From assembly GCA_014529385.2 (NCBI GenBank), contig CM043953.1, positions 110,056,549 through 110,120,548 on the forward strand: a stretch of 64,000 nt of DNA, read 5' to 3'. Made by a program: the position numbers and the translations under genes. The notes beneath the pieces were generated by a model. That model saw nothing but the letters and a program-made list of their open reading frames with translations, was not told the origin of the DNA and searched no databases. Of the stretch, positions 10,152 to 19,588 are shown in pieces (the stretch's first letter is position 1; every line of letters starts with the position of its first letter). The stretch is from Adiantum capillus-veneris. Its lineage: Eukaryota; Streptophyta; Polypodiopsida; Polypodiales; Pteridaceae.

Positions 10152-13100
10152 TCAAGCTGAGAAATCCATTACAATGAACGTATGTCGTACCTTGTGTCCT
10201 AGAACTTTGATCTTAAGATCCTGGAGCATCCCCATAGGTTTGGCTATGGTACCATTTGCCATCTTTACCACAATGTTAGTAACACTGAGGCGGGGTTTTC
10301 CCATGGATTCCCAACAATCTTTTGTAACGATGCTAACTCCCGCACCACCATCAAGAATTCCCTTTATAGTTAATCCCTTGGTAGTGATGGGTAGGGTCGC
10401 ATTAGACTCGTCGCCTTCAAAATACTGTCCTAATTCGTTAATGGGTACCTCGATCACAGACTCGTGTCCATCTAAGTCAAGTGATTGCACATGATTTTCC
10501 TCATCAATCATAATCGAGTCAGGCCTATTTGGTTGCGCAAACTGCGGTAATCCCGTTCGTAGCTCTCCGTTAAGGAATGCTCGAAGTGCAAGGAATAACT
10601 CAGGATCTCCATACAGCTTTGCTATGATCGTGGTTCGGACCTCAGAAGACATGAAGTCCACTAGTTTGGCAACATTCATTGGCGTTTTGCAGGGTGTAGG
10701 TCCTTGACTAGGAACTGGTGAGGATGGAATCTCATATTCCTCAATGGGATCAGGTATTCCTTCGTTAAACATCCTTTCCAACAAGAAGGGTGTATGCTCA
10801 CTTTCTGATGTCCTGTCCTCACTCCCTTCTTGGATGATACTAGATATGGCTAACGGTCTATGGTTCATGTGGGGTGGATGAACTTGCGTGGGAAACACTG
10901 TGTCATGAATTTTGACCTGCATGGGTTCTGGTTCTAGTTTCCTTTGAGTCTCCTCCACTAAACCTCTTAGATGTTTCACCTGCTCAATCTCGTCTACTGG
11001 GTTTGGGTACGTCCCAATCTTCTTTTTACGATTCTTCCCTTTTTGCCCCTGTGGTTTATCTTGGGGGTCTTGGATTGGATTTGGAAACACTTGTGGTGTT
11101 TTCAGAGACTCTTTATGATTTTCTCTTATTCGGTTTTCATTTGGTTCCATGTTACGGTTTTCTTTGTCGGTCTTTCCCTTTGTGGTATTGGTTCTAGTCT
11201 CCATTGTCTCGACTGAATCTGAATCATCCTCGAGGTCATTCATATACACGGGGTCATCTCCTGTTCCTATGTTTGTTTTGGAACTTGGCTTTGAATTTTC
11301 CGTATTCTGCGACTTCTTCCTTCGTGTCTTCTTTTTCTTTGCTTGGATAACTGACGCGGTATCTCTCTCTTCGAGGATATGTCCTGGCCCTTGAAGCATG
11401 GACCGTGTAATCGCATAAGCGGGTGCGACGGGTGGTATTGGTGATGTCACACTAGCAATAACGACCAAATTTAGGGGTGTGATTTTAGGCGCATTTGGGT
11501 TATAGGGGCATTGGGCAATCAAGTGATCTATGCCACAACGATTACATGTGAGTATTGGCATTGCAGACGTGCTCCCTTGATTCATTTGCATATGTGCAGC
11601 ATTCTTTTGCAGCCTAATAGGGCACTCCGCTACTCGATGTGGTCCACCACACTCGTAGCATTGAAGAGGTGGCCTCCTAGCCTGGGTGTTGATATTTTGA
11701 CCTCTGGATGCGAGAGCAGCAGCTTGATAAACCGGCTTGACTTGTCCCCAACAATCTTCCATGTAGTATATAGGACACTCTTCCAATGTATCAAGTCCGT
11801 AGGCAATACTAGTGTCTATTTCCTCCTCACAGCCATCTGCATAAGCATTTGATGGCTCGCAACCCACTTGGTTCATAGGGGCGACTCTTGGATGCGGGGG
11901 CTGCGGTCCTAGCACAGGAGGTGGTAGCGGTGTAGCTTGTACAAAATTTTGAGATCTAGGGACCATGTGTTGCGGTAGTTGCTCAACAGGTGGAGTAGGC
12001 ATCAATACAGGAGCTCGAGGTGCATCCGTCCAGGCTACAGGTGGTCTATTTGCCATCATACGTTTGATCATTAAACAATCCTTAGCTTGGTGACCATACC
12101 TATCACATGCGTTGCAAGTTCCATTAAATTTTACTCTAAACGTAGGGCACTCACTAGTGCTATGTGGACCTAAGCAAATGGAACACCATTGTTGCTCCCT
12201 TCTTGGATACATGTGACTATTTTGAGGGGGTCGATTATCCTTAAGAGACTCTTGGATTGCCTTGGTGAGGTCTGTCAAGAATGTCTCAAATACCTTTGGC
12301 TCATTGGCAATGGGCTTTGCAGTCATGGGTTCATACTCAATGGCTTGTGAGCTAGTGGATCTCGTGTCAGTAGACACCCTCATGCCTGCTATCATCAAGT
12401 TGTCCTCTAATTGGATTGCATTGGCAGTGACATCTTCCCAGGTTGTGATATGTCTAATCACTAGTCCATTATAGATTCCTTCATTCCTCAACCCTCGAAT
12501 GAATCGATCAAGCAGTTGGTTATTGTTGAAGCGCTCATTTACAGGGCAGCGAGAGTTTAAGTGCTTTAGACGACTAATGAAGTCCCTTACTGACTCTCCT
12601 TCCTTACGTTCGGCCTTCTGTAGCTGAGATGCTACACCCCAAAGCACACCTTCTCGTATGTACTCCTTTAGAAACAACCTTCGAAGGGTAGGGTAGATTG
12701 TTTTCTCGTCCACCCTTAGGGTCCTATACCAATCTCCAGCCTTCCCACTTAATGTCAAGCTTAAGGCATTGCACTTATGTAGTTCGTTGCGTTCCCCTAA
12801 GGAATCACATACTTGTTCAAACAGTTCAATGTGTTTCCTAGCATCTTCGTCCCCATTGAATTTTTGCGTGAGTTTGGCAATTTGTACTGCCTTACTTCTA
12901 GGCTCTCTATCAGATGCATGACGCATATTTTCCGCGATAGATCGACCTATGGTTTGAGCAAACGCTGCCAAGTCACCTATGTGAGGAGGCAGGGCCGGTG
13001 GAGGTACTCTTGGAATCATATGTGGGAGAGGGACGGGTGCCGGTCTTGGTATATGTGTGGATGATGCAGGATATGGAACATAACCGGGCATAGGTCCACT

Positions 13101-13262
13101 CGGATAAGAGCTAGGGAGCGGCACTCGAGGAGCATAAGCAAGTGGTACAATTGGAGGTGTGGGGGCCATGTGTGCATAAGGGGCTAGAGGCACATACGGT
13201 CGAGGCCCCATTTTAGGTACTACGACACTAGGTAGTGGCACTGCGCTAACCGTAGATGTCAT
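10152..13262 (-). CDS. Gag-protease polyprotein of a non-autonomous gypsy-type element (1036 aa)
   Basis: Forms the virus-like particle and processes it. A Pro-rich head (residues 1-95) leads into a retrotransposon Gag domain at about 128-290 (AGDWYRTLR, LFLKEY, VRDFISRLKHL, FIRGLR). Four CCHC zinc knuckles follow at about 360-372, 383-396, 535-547 and 573-585. The second has normal CX2CX4HX4C spacing; the other three have CX2CX3HX4C. A Lys/Glu-rich, probably disordered region spans about 630-770. The C-terminus (about 960-1036) is a retropepsin-like domain with ILDGGAGVSIV, Gly replacing the usual Ser/Thr after the catalytic Asp. The ATG lies inside the last codons of ORF1, a 17-bp overlap in another frame, so translation may rely on reinitiation or frameshifting. 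The frame is fully open. It ends right after the protease, with no RT attached. Confidence 0.9.
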   Translation of the reverse strand: MTSTVSAVPLPSVVVPKMGPRPYVPLAPYAHMAPTPPIVPLAYAPRVPLPSSYPSGPMPGYVPYPASSTHIPRPAPVPLPHMIPRVPPPALPPHIGDLAAFAQTIGRSIAENMRHASDREPRSKAVQIAKLTQKFNGDEDARKHIELFEQVCDSLGERNELHKCNALSLTLSGKAGDWYRTLRVDEKTIYPTLRRLFLKEYIREGVLWGVASQLQKAERKEGESVRDFISRLKHLNSRCPVNERFNNNQLLDRFIRGLRNEGIYNGLVIRHITTWEDVTANAIQLEDNLMIAGMRVSTDTRSTSSQAIEYEPMTAKPIANEPKVFETFLTDLTKAIQESLKDNRPPQNSHMYPRREQQWCSICLGPHSTSECPTFRVKFNGTCNACDRYGHQAKDCLMIKRMMANRPPVAWTDAPRAPVLMPTPPVEQLPQHMVPRSQNFVQATPLPPPVLGPQPPHPRVAPMNQVGCEPSNAYADGCEEEIDTSIAYGLDTLEECPIYYMEDCWGQVKPVYQAAALASRGQNINTQARRPPLQCYECGGPHRVAECPIRLQKNAAHMQMNQGSTSAMPILTCNRCGIDHLIAQCPYNPNAPKITPLNLVVIASVTSPIPPVAPAYAITRSMLQGPGHILEERDTASVIQAKKKKTRRKKSQNTENSKPSSKTNIGTGDDPVYMNDLEDDSDSVETMETRTNTTKGKTDKENRNMEPNENRIRENHKESLKTPQVFPNPIQDPQDKPQGQKGKNRKKKIGTYPNPVDEIEQVKHLRGLVEETQRKLEPEPMQVKIHDTVFPTQVHPPHMNHRPLAISSIIQEGSEDRTSESEHTPFLLERMFNEGIPDPIEEYEIPSSPVPSQGPTPCKTPMNVAKLVDFMSSEVRTTIIAKLYGDPELFLALRAFLNGELRTGLPQFAQPNRPDSIMIDEENHVQSLDLDGHESVIEVPINELGQYFEGDESNATLPITTKGLTIKGILDGGAGVSIVTKDCWESMGKPRLSVTNIVVKMANGTIAKPMGMLQDLKIKVLGHKVRHTFIVMDFSA

Positions 13263-14235
13263 CGGTACATTCTCTGTCAGGCTTATCCCTGAGCACTGTG
13301 TTTTCCTTGATAGAGGGTTGAGCCAAGTTAGGGAAGCTAAAGTTTTCGCTCGGAGGCTCAGATTGCATAGAGACCCCAGGTGAAATGATGTAAGATGGGT
13401 CCATGGGGCTCATTAGAGGAGTCTCCATTTGTGATAGAGTAGGCTGTTGAGCCTTGCTCGTATCCAGAAATCTCATGGGGCCAGTTGAGAGTATATTTAC
13501 CCCTCGGTTTTGCCTTTCTGATTGAATAATGCCATGGATAACATTACAGATAATTTTCTGTTGATCTTCGATACTCGTGGCACTAGAGGTGGATTGTACA
13601 ATGTCTATCCATCCTACATGGTAGGCGTGGCCAGAGTGTAGATCCGTCAACACCTCAGTGTGGAGGTCGTATGTCCAATGATCATTAATGAACAATCCTT
13701 CTAGAGTCGACGTGTTAACGGTTTCTTGTGAGGTAGAAGCAATGTGGCTCCCCGTGGTTTTACTTGCCACCAACGGTACTCTAGAGGGAACTTCTGAAGG
13801 AGGCAGCTCAACAGGGCCTTCTTTGTAAGAAGTTGGCAGGATATCCACATGGACACTCTTTGGGGGTGTGGGGTCCACGTGCGATGTGAAAGAAGAGTCC
13901 ACTTCCCCACCCCCTTCGTGTGCTTCATTTGCATCAGGTTCCGAGCGAGTAGCTCTACCTAATGTTTCCATGAAACGGCTAAACATACTAGTACTAGGCT
14001 GTGGAGCTTCGGGAGGTGCATGGCCTTCTCTCTCAGTGTTTTGGGTAGGGTATGCTTCCATGATTTCTGAGTCGGAGGAGGAATCACTAGCGGCTATTTT
14101 AGGGTCTTGGGTGGTGCTACCTTGTGTCCCCGCTGAGGGTCTAGAGCTTATCGTGGATGGGTAATGGGTGTCCGTATGAACAGAGGCACTCTCAATATGC
14201 TCGTGTTCTAGCACCCGCCCAGAGCGTAAGTGCAT
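13246..14235 (-). CDS. ORF1: unknown disordered protein upstream of Gag (329 aa)
   Basis: An intact frame starting MHLRSGRVL, a start also seen in Gag proteins of plant Tat/Athila-type elements. The rest is rich in Ser, Thr, Pro and Glu and matches no domain I recognise. A more ordered stretch at about residues 180-245 (LEGLFINDHWTYDL, GHAYHVGWIDIV) may fold. There are no Cys/His clusters, no membrane segment and no protease or polymerase motif. It overlaps the ORF2 start by 17 bp, so the two are probably read from one transcript. It may be an N-terminal Gag extension split off by a frame change, or an element-specific accessory protein. The frame is unbroken in a young element, so it is likely expressed when the element is active. 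Confidence 0.75.
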   Translation of the reverse strand: MHLRSGRVLEHEHIESASVHTDTHYPSTISSRPSAGTQGSTTQDPKIAASDSSSDSEIMEAYPTQNTEREGHAPPEAPQPSTSMFSRFMETLGRATRSEPDANEAHEGGGEVDSSFTSHVDPTPPKSVHVDILPTSYKEGPVELPPSEVPSRVPLVASKTTGSHIASTSQETVNTSTLEGLFINDHWTYDLHTEVLTDLHSGHAYHVGWIDIVQSTSSATSIEDQQKIICNVIHGIIQSERQNRGVNILSTGPMRFLDTSKAQQPTLSQMETPLMSPMDPSYIISPGVSMQSEPPSENFSFPNLAQPSIKENTVLRDKPDRECTDDIYG

Positions 14236-15151
14236 GTGCTTTTGATACCCTAAGGTGTCAAAAAGCTGCTCTAGGAGGCCTTGTGACTAGTTTTTAGCGT
14301 GTTTTTTGTTTGTTTTTTTGCTAGATTTTTTAGAGCGTGTCGTGGAATGGGCCGTGTGATAGCTCGAAACGAGCGTATCGGTCAGAGGGTCGTGCCGTGC
14401 TTTACAGCCCTCCGTTTGGTCACTCTATGTCCTCGGAATCCCTAAAACTGTCAATTTCCAGTAGGGAACTAGGCCCAAACTAGAAAGTCTAAGGGTGCAA
14501 GTGGGAAGAGAAAGGAGGAGAGTGGAGGACTTGTCCCACATGCTCTCATTCTCTCTTGAGGGAGTAGGGTATATATATAAGAGTGAGTCTAGTATATATC
14601 ATAAGACTGAGGACAGAGGCCTGGGCTTGGGCTTGGGCTTGGGAAAATGATCCCGATCCCGATCTATCTTTTATACAAACCAACCCGTCCGTTTTAAGAG
14701 TCACGGTTTTTATTTTCGAAAAATTTAGCCGCCCGATCGCTTGCGTTTTTAATTTTCGATTTTTTTCAAAAAAATATTTTTTTTCCAGAGTTTTTTTTTT
14801 TTTTTTTTTTTGGGGTGCAGAAAATACAGAGATTGAAAAAACGCAGATATGCAGAAAATTGAAAAACGCAGAAATGCAGAAATTGCAGAAATTGCAGAAA
14901 ATGCAGAAATTGCAGAAAATAAAAAAACGCAGAAATGCAGAAAACTGCAGAAATTGAAAACGCCGAACTTGAAAATGCAAAAAATTGCCGAAATTGAAAA
15001 AACGCAAACAATAACAGAAATTGAAACTTGACAGCAAATGCAGAAAACGCAAAAAACAGAAATCTCCACACACTCCTTCCGTGCCTTTCCTATGATAGAA
15101 ATTGCACCACAAGGAAGCGTAAAGTGCTAACCGAGCTTAGTGTAGGACATA
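14236..15151 (-). repeat. Element leader with poly(A/T) and CAGAAAT-type minisatellite
   Basis: Untranslated leader between the primer site and ORF1. At about 14815-15060 it carries a degenerate array of GCAGAAATTGCAGAAA-like units (10-18 bp), bordered by a T-rich tract near 14761-14812 that includes an uninterrupted run of about 23 T. Several overlapping frames that read as Phe/Cys/Ile-rich or Lys/Asn-rich proteins are products of this repeat, not genes. A GGGCTT repeat sits at 14622-14642. Confidence 0.7.
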
Positions 15152-15169
15152 TCCCCGGCAACGGCGCCA
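15152..15169 (-). other. Primer-binding site, complementary to tRNA-Asp 3' end
   Basis: The plus strand reads TCCCCGGCAACGGCGCCA, the 3' end of plant tRNA-Asp including CCA. It lies four bases from the 5' LTR, so minus-strand DNA synthesis would be primed here. Confidence 0.92.
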
Positions 15170-15173
15170 AAAA

Positions 15174-15410
15174 TGTGCGCTCCTTGCCGCACTGTCGAAG
15201 CAAGGGACTTGCCAATACACCGTATGCGAGCCACAAACGGCTCCAAGCACACAACAAGCCTAAACTAGCAAGCTTAAGAAAACAAAGGGTGTGTCACTCA
15301 CCGCTCTACGCTCGCCTTCGTGGTGGATTCCTCGCCGCGATGAAGAAGAAGCTGCAGTCGTGCCGCGCTTCGCCGCCGTCGTGCCTTCGTAATGCTCGAT
15401 CGCACACACA

Positions 15411-15450
<40 letters not shown>

Positions 15451-15744
15451 AGGACGTGAAGAAGAAGAAGATGGAGATGGAGCAAGAGCACTCTTCAATT
15501 GCACAAATGAGAGAATGAGTAAAAGTTAGGTTTAGTTGGCTTTTATAGGAGCTCACCCCATTCACACTTGGGCGCCCATGCTTAACCAACTAATCCCTTG
15601 AATGTCCAAGTTAAAGTGCGCCTCTCATTGACGATCACTCTACCTTTCCCTATTGGACCGACAAGCCCGGTACCTGACTCTACCAAATACATAATACGCG
15701 TCCATCGTAGGTGATATGGTGTCTGTGAGCCGTGAGGGTTAACA
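15174..15744 (-). repeat. 5' LTR of the Gag-protease element (571 bp)
   Basis: TGTGCGC...GTTAACA borders, matching 8919-9500. It carries the element promoter: minus-strand TATAAAAG at 15540-15547. A (CT)n(CA)n tract at about 15414-15450 differs in length from the other LTR. Confidence 0.95.
15540..15547 (-). promoter_or_regulatory. TATA box of the 5' LTR
   Basis: TATAAAAG on the minus strand inside the 5' LTR, conserved in the other LTR at 9296-9303. Its distance to the leader fits a U3 promoter. Confidence 0.6.
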
Positions 15745-15749
15745 GCTTG
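15745..15749. other. Target-site duplication, right copy (GCTTG)
   Basis: Identical to 8914-8918. It lies about 10 bp inside the predicted intron that follows the exon ending near 15762. Confidence 0.9.
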
Positions 15750-15759
15750 TAAGCTCACT

Positions 15760-15990
15760 TACCATGCATCACATACAAGTTATCGACAATCATTGAGTCC
15801 CCCTGCTTCCATGGAATGTCAATGCTATTCTCCTCATGTATCTTCTTGTACGTCACTATGGCATCTGCTGGTATTGGGAACCATCTCTAAAGACCACATC
15901 ATAAGGATGGTCTAGAGACATTTCAACTTTGTGGCTCAAATGTGTGTGTTGGGGTACCATCATAGCATAGCTTCAATGACAATAATAATT
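15760..15990 (-). pseudogene. Exon of a TauD/TfdA (clavaminate synthase-like) dioxygenase, frameshifted
   Basis: Read on the minus strand, the segment gives HKVEMSLDHPYDVVFRDGS, then after a one-base frame change PIPADAIVTYKKIHEE and DIPWKQGDSMIVDNLYVMHG. This is the characteristic stretch of plant clavaminate synthase-like Fe(II)/2-oxoglutarate oxygenases before the distal metal-binding His. The exon ends at a good donor, GGTAAGTGAG. An acceptor-like ATTGAAG sits near 15990. The LTR element at 8919-15744 is inserted about 10 bp into the downstream intron. No other exon was found. The frameshift at about 15880 suggests a pseudogene or gene fragment, unless it is a sequence error. In intact genes the enzyme hydroxylates or desaturates a small substrate; the substrate here is unknown. 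Confidence 0.6.
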
Positions 15991-16154
15991 GTCAATACGA
16001 GAGATGAGCTACTCGGCTAGGGCATGGAAATACTCGCCGATTAGTGAGCTAATAATGGAAAACGAGTGGCGAGTCTATAAGGTGAGCTTCTCGGCATATG
16101 GTGGAGCTAAGGCACAATGATTGGCAATCTCCACATCCACTTTCCTTTACCTCA

Positions 16155-16760
16155 AATCAACCCAATCACACACACTAACAATTACAACAACGCACACATC
16201 GCTAATCTCATCATGCAACACACTAATCATAAGTACGCATACATAGATCTATTGAGAATCACACTCCAATCAAACCTACATGCAGACACAAAGAATAGAG
16301 CGAATAGAGTGAGATGAACCACTAATTAGTTACGATCTAGCTAATCAAGCATTGTTAACAATGATAAGAGAGTATGAGAGAGGCAGAGTGCAGGAGTATT
16401 AAACATTGATTAGTGTAAATCAAGTCACATGAGCAAGGAGAAGCTCAAGGACTCCATAGACACACACTGGATAAGCTCTCACTAAAGATTGGTCTCAACA
16501 AATGAGGTTGAGAATCCTGATTACATTTACACACTGCCGCATTTACCTAGGGTAAGAATATGCATTGTCTAAGCGCCCAAGGCCTTTAGGCCTCCACATC
16601 TTTCTGACTCTGTAACCTAGGCACACTAACCGACCTATCCTTTATAGCTTGAACTATCATTGAGCCCGTAACCCATTACAAATATTACAATGGCTTGAAA
16701 ATAATAAGGAAATTACTATACATGGCCAATTTGAGGAAAAAGTTAAAAAGTGGCTTGTTG
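16155..16760 (-). repeat. Truncated LTR of the tRNA-Asp family, left copy
   Basis: About 585 bp that recur at 22414-22998 in the same orientation. On the minus strand the part at 16540-16740 aligns with the U3 region of the LTR at 49767 (CAAGCCATTGTAATATTT, GGGCTCAATG, TGCCTAGGTT). The remaining part (16155-16540) is shared only with 22414-22800, so these two relics have a different downstream LTR half. The start of the LTR is missing: internal sequence joins directly at about 16760. Confidence 0.75.
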
Positions 16761-17110
16761 GATTTGCAGTTCCCCCATTTTTAGAGTGATCAATAAAGAT
16801 TTCTCTATGATGAGAACTAAAAACTATTTGGCTGTGGTTTGATCTCACTTTTTGGGACTGTAAGGGTATATTCTGTGTAGCACTATCGATGTTTGGCATT
16901 TGTAAACCTCCTGCATAGTTGCCTATGTACCTCCATGAAACATGGCAAATAATTTCCCAAGTCAAACTATAAATATAAATTTTCTTTGCCTTAATATTGT
17001 CTATCGTGTGGGTCTTCTATGACATGAGCTTCTGTGAATTCAGGTTCCAAGGCATCATAGATTATAGACTCTCGTCTATATCTACATCAATTTTGATCAA
17101 AGTATATGCT
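16760..17110 (-). pseudogene. Internal-region fragment related to the 49.8-kb element protein
   Basis: On the minus strand the frame WEIICHVSWRYIGNYAGGLQ followed by NIDSATQ matches the protein encoded at 55160-55260 of the intact family member (WGIICHVSRRYIGNYAEGLQ). Homology extends upstream to about 17110. It stops abruptly at 16760, where a mid-LTR segment follows, so an internal deletion removed the 3' end of the coding region and the LTR start. There is no activity. Confidence 0.75.
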
Positions 17111-18535
17111 CATTTGGTCACAAATTCGAAGCTTGATTTTTGATGGGTGAGAGTTTGGCTCTGGACATATTTTTGGGTTCACTCGGGTAATGTCATTCAG
17201 CTCTAGAGAGGGCTATAATAGATTCTTTTCTCTAAAATGAACCGTCATGCATGATCTATCACTAGTCTATAAACTTCTAAAAGTTATTTGGATCTTGCTT
17301 CACTGTGATCAATAGGATCTTGGCTCGTGTGCAACTTTTACTGCTCATAAGGTATTTATGGCCTTCTAAATTTACATATAAAAATCTCCACTGTAGTCAT
17401 AGAGCTATAAAATTTGCTCTATTGCATTTGTTCATGTGCTGCCACCCACTGCTACTCGCTAGCCCCGGTGTACTTGAAATTTTTGCTTGACTCGTGTCCA
17501 TGTTTTGGTTGATCTCTGACACTGTCTCCTATCAAATTCTGATCTCGCTCAATAGAATTTCTCTTGCTCCGGTTGATGTGACTGCCTATGCCAAGGCAAT
17601 TTTGGCAATTGAATGCTCTTCAATCTCACAAGAGTTGGGTAAACTCTAGCTCAAAAGTGTCAAAATTGACTGCAATCTTTGAAACGATGAAAATATCTGC
17701 TCGTAATAGCCTAAACTGCAATCCAATGTGAGTTGTGCCTTTCGTTCGATCTTAAACCCAATTTGCAATGGAATTTCTTGCATTGGCCAATTTATGGCTT
17801 GCACAATGACTTCTAGCTTATGGCGCTCTTCAACTGAGTTGCAGTACTGCTTTCCCAAATTGGGCTAGAACAATAATGTTATGGGTCAAATTCTAAGCTT
17901 TGGCAAGATTTACGACGCAAAATTTTACCAATTTCCACCAAAACTTGCTAATCTCAGGTCTGATTCACAAATTTGGCTTGGTCGGTTGGGTTTGACGGTT
18001 TTTGGATTCTCTATTCCAAGCGATTTCGCTTTCTCCCTTTTTTCTCGTCAAGTTTTGAATTTTCCTATCGCTCACGAGCCACTTCGTCTCGGATTCTTTT
18101 TCTCGCATTATCTTTCCTTTCTGCCTTTTTTTGCTCAACTCTTTTATTGCTGGTTTTGATGTGAGCTCCTTTGTGGATTTGTGCTTTTTTGGAACCTTCC
18201 CTCTTTTTTATTTTGAATTTTAATATTTTTGTGGATTTTTTTAAAATTTTATGATATTTTGTGATTTTTTGAGAAATTTTTGATTTTTAAAAGTTTTTTA
18301 AATGGATTTTTAATTAATTTTTGGTTTTTTTTAATGGGACTTTCTTGATTCTTTTTGTGAATTTTAAAAACATTTTTTTGATTTTTTAATAGCTTTTTAT
18401 TGTTTTTTGTGTTTTTAAAAAGGTTTTGTGATTTTTTTTCTCCTTCTTTGTGTGCTTTTTTCCTTTATCTAATAAATTTTTTTGGGGGTTTTTGTGTGAG
18501 TTTTTGAGTTTTTTTTCCTCTTAATTTTCCTTGAC
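17110..18535. other. No gene seen; strongly T-rich tract at 18180-18535
   Basis: No recognisable coding sequence. The last 350 bp consist of TTTTTGATTTT-like variants, then switch abruptly at about 18535 to a gypsy gag fragment. That sharp change marks a truncation or insertion junction. Confidence 0.5.
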
Positions 18536-19515
18536 TCCTTTTTTATTAATAGGTTCTACCTTGCACCCATAGGCGGCTGCCTCAACCATTGAGATGGCAT
18601 GGCTAGTAGCCATGTCCTCAACTAGCTTCTGCATGTTTGCCAAAGTTTGTCCCTAAGAGCGTACCTGTTTCACTTAAGTGAATTCTGCCATCTTAAAAGA
18701 AAACAAGCTCCTTCATCAAAGAATCCATGAAACTTTCACAATCCCCCCTTCCATGGCCAGCAATATCACACCATATGCATCTATTTACAAAGCCTTCTGT
18801 GTTTTGAGGTTGTTGCCCTGTAGATTGACCTGATGGTGCCCCTTTTCTTCTAGCCTTGTAAGCTTTAACTTCAATTCTTGCATTCGCTTGACAATGTCAT
18901 CTAAGATAGACTTGTCACTCTTTGGAACCACAATAACAGGTTGTATAGGACTCTCAACAACACTTGGGGCTTGAGTAGGGTTGACTATCATTTTGTCTCT
19001 TCGTCGTTGTCTCTTAGCTAGCAGTGAAATGCATCTTCGACCTCATTCCAATCAGTCTTTAAGCTCTATTGTACATTCTTATCCTCAAGTAGTAACTCTA
19101 ACTTCTCTTGAATCTCTTTGCCTGCTACTTGGAAAAATAGCTTTGACTTCTCTGAGTTTAGGGTAGCTTTTTCAATCCTTGAAAGTTGATCCAAACTGGT
19201 GTTCAAATTCCCTTAGCACTTTGGTAGGCAAAAGTGTCTCTTTTGGCCAAACTATCCACTCTAAAAAAGTCCTCTTTGTCACCCTTTTGGAGTCCTCCAT
19301 GATATACTCTTCTTTTAAGGCTAACTTGAATGCTTCCCATGTTGCCCCACGCTCATTTTTAATTCCCCTTACATGCTCTCTGATCTCTATACCATCTCTG
19401 CTTCGGGAACTCGATGTAGCTCCATCCCCTTTACATACCCATTGCAAAGGCTTGAAACATTTGCATTGTGGTAGGATCAAACCCTCTGTGGCTCTTGTTG
19501 CTCCATAGCTTTAAA
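18535..19515 (-). pseudogene. Truncated gypsy gag (second copy of the 48-49 kb family)
   Basis: On the minus strand, frames give REHVRGIKNERGATWEAFKL, ALKEEYIMEDSKRVTKRTFL and MQELKLKLTRLEEKG, which match the Gag at 48738-49765 almost residue for residue. Several frameshifts and stops interrupt it, and the segment between capsid and zinc knuckle is shortened. The 3' end is lost at 18535. It starts just below the primer site at 19571-19584, so it is the 5' end of a copy whose 5' LTR is 19589-20568. Confidence 0.8.
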
Positions 19516-19570
19516 GCTTTGATTTGAGACCTTCAATGAAGCTTTTGAACCCTCACCCTAGGCTCCTTCG

Positions 19571-19584
19571 CGTTGGGTTCACCA
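19571..19584 (-). other. Primer-binding site (tRNA-Trp-like)
   Basis: The plus strand ends GTTGGGTTCACCA next to the LTR. The homologous site at 59832-59847 reads GTCGGGTTCACCA. From memory this resembles the 3' end of plant tRNA-Trp. Confidence 0.65.
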
Positions 19585-19588
19585 AACT

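Larger units (their letters stand above)
8919..15744 (-). mobile_element. Complete non-autonomous LTR retrotransposon with Gag-protease but no RT/integrase (TR-GAG type)
   Basis: This 6.8-kb element is flanked by a perfect 5-bp duplication GCTTG (8914-8918 and 15745-15749). Read on the minus strand it runs 5' LTR (15744-15174), tRNA-Asp primer site (15169-15152), repetitive leader, ORF1 (14235-13246), ORF2 Gag-protease (13262-10152), 640 bp of non-coding DNA, polypurine tract (9513-9501) and 3' LTR (9500-8919). No reverse transcriptase, RNase H or integrase motif is present in any frame. The LTRs differ by about a dozen substitutions plus small indels by eye, so the insertion is fairly young. 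The intact long ORFs suggest that the proteins are or recently were under selection. It must borrow its enzymes in trans. Confidence 0.9.

Noticed and set aside
10135-12474. Several plus-strand frames of 70-119 codons within 10.1-13.1 kb
   Set aside because: Antisense shadows of the Gag-protease ORF. Composition follows the complement and no motifs are present.
14546-15112. Phe/Cys/Ile-rich frames that resemble membrane proteins
   Set aside because: All are readings of the GCAGAAATTG minisatellite and T-rich tract in the retroelement leader. Frames exist in several registers on both strands, as expected for a repeat.
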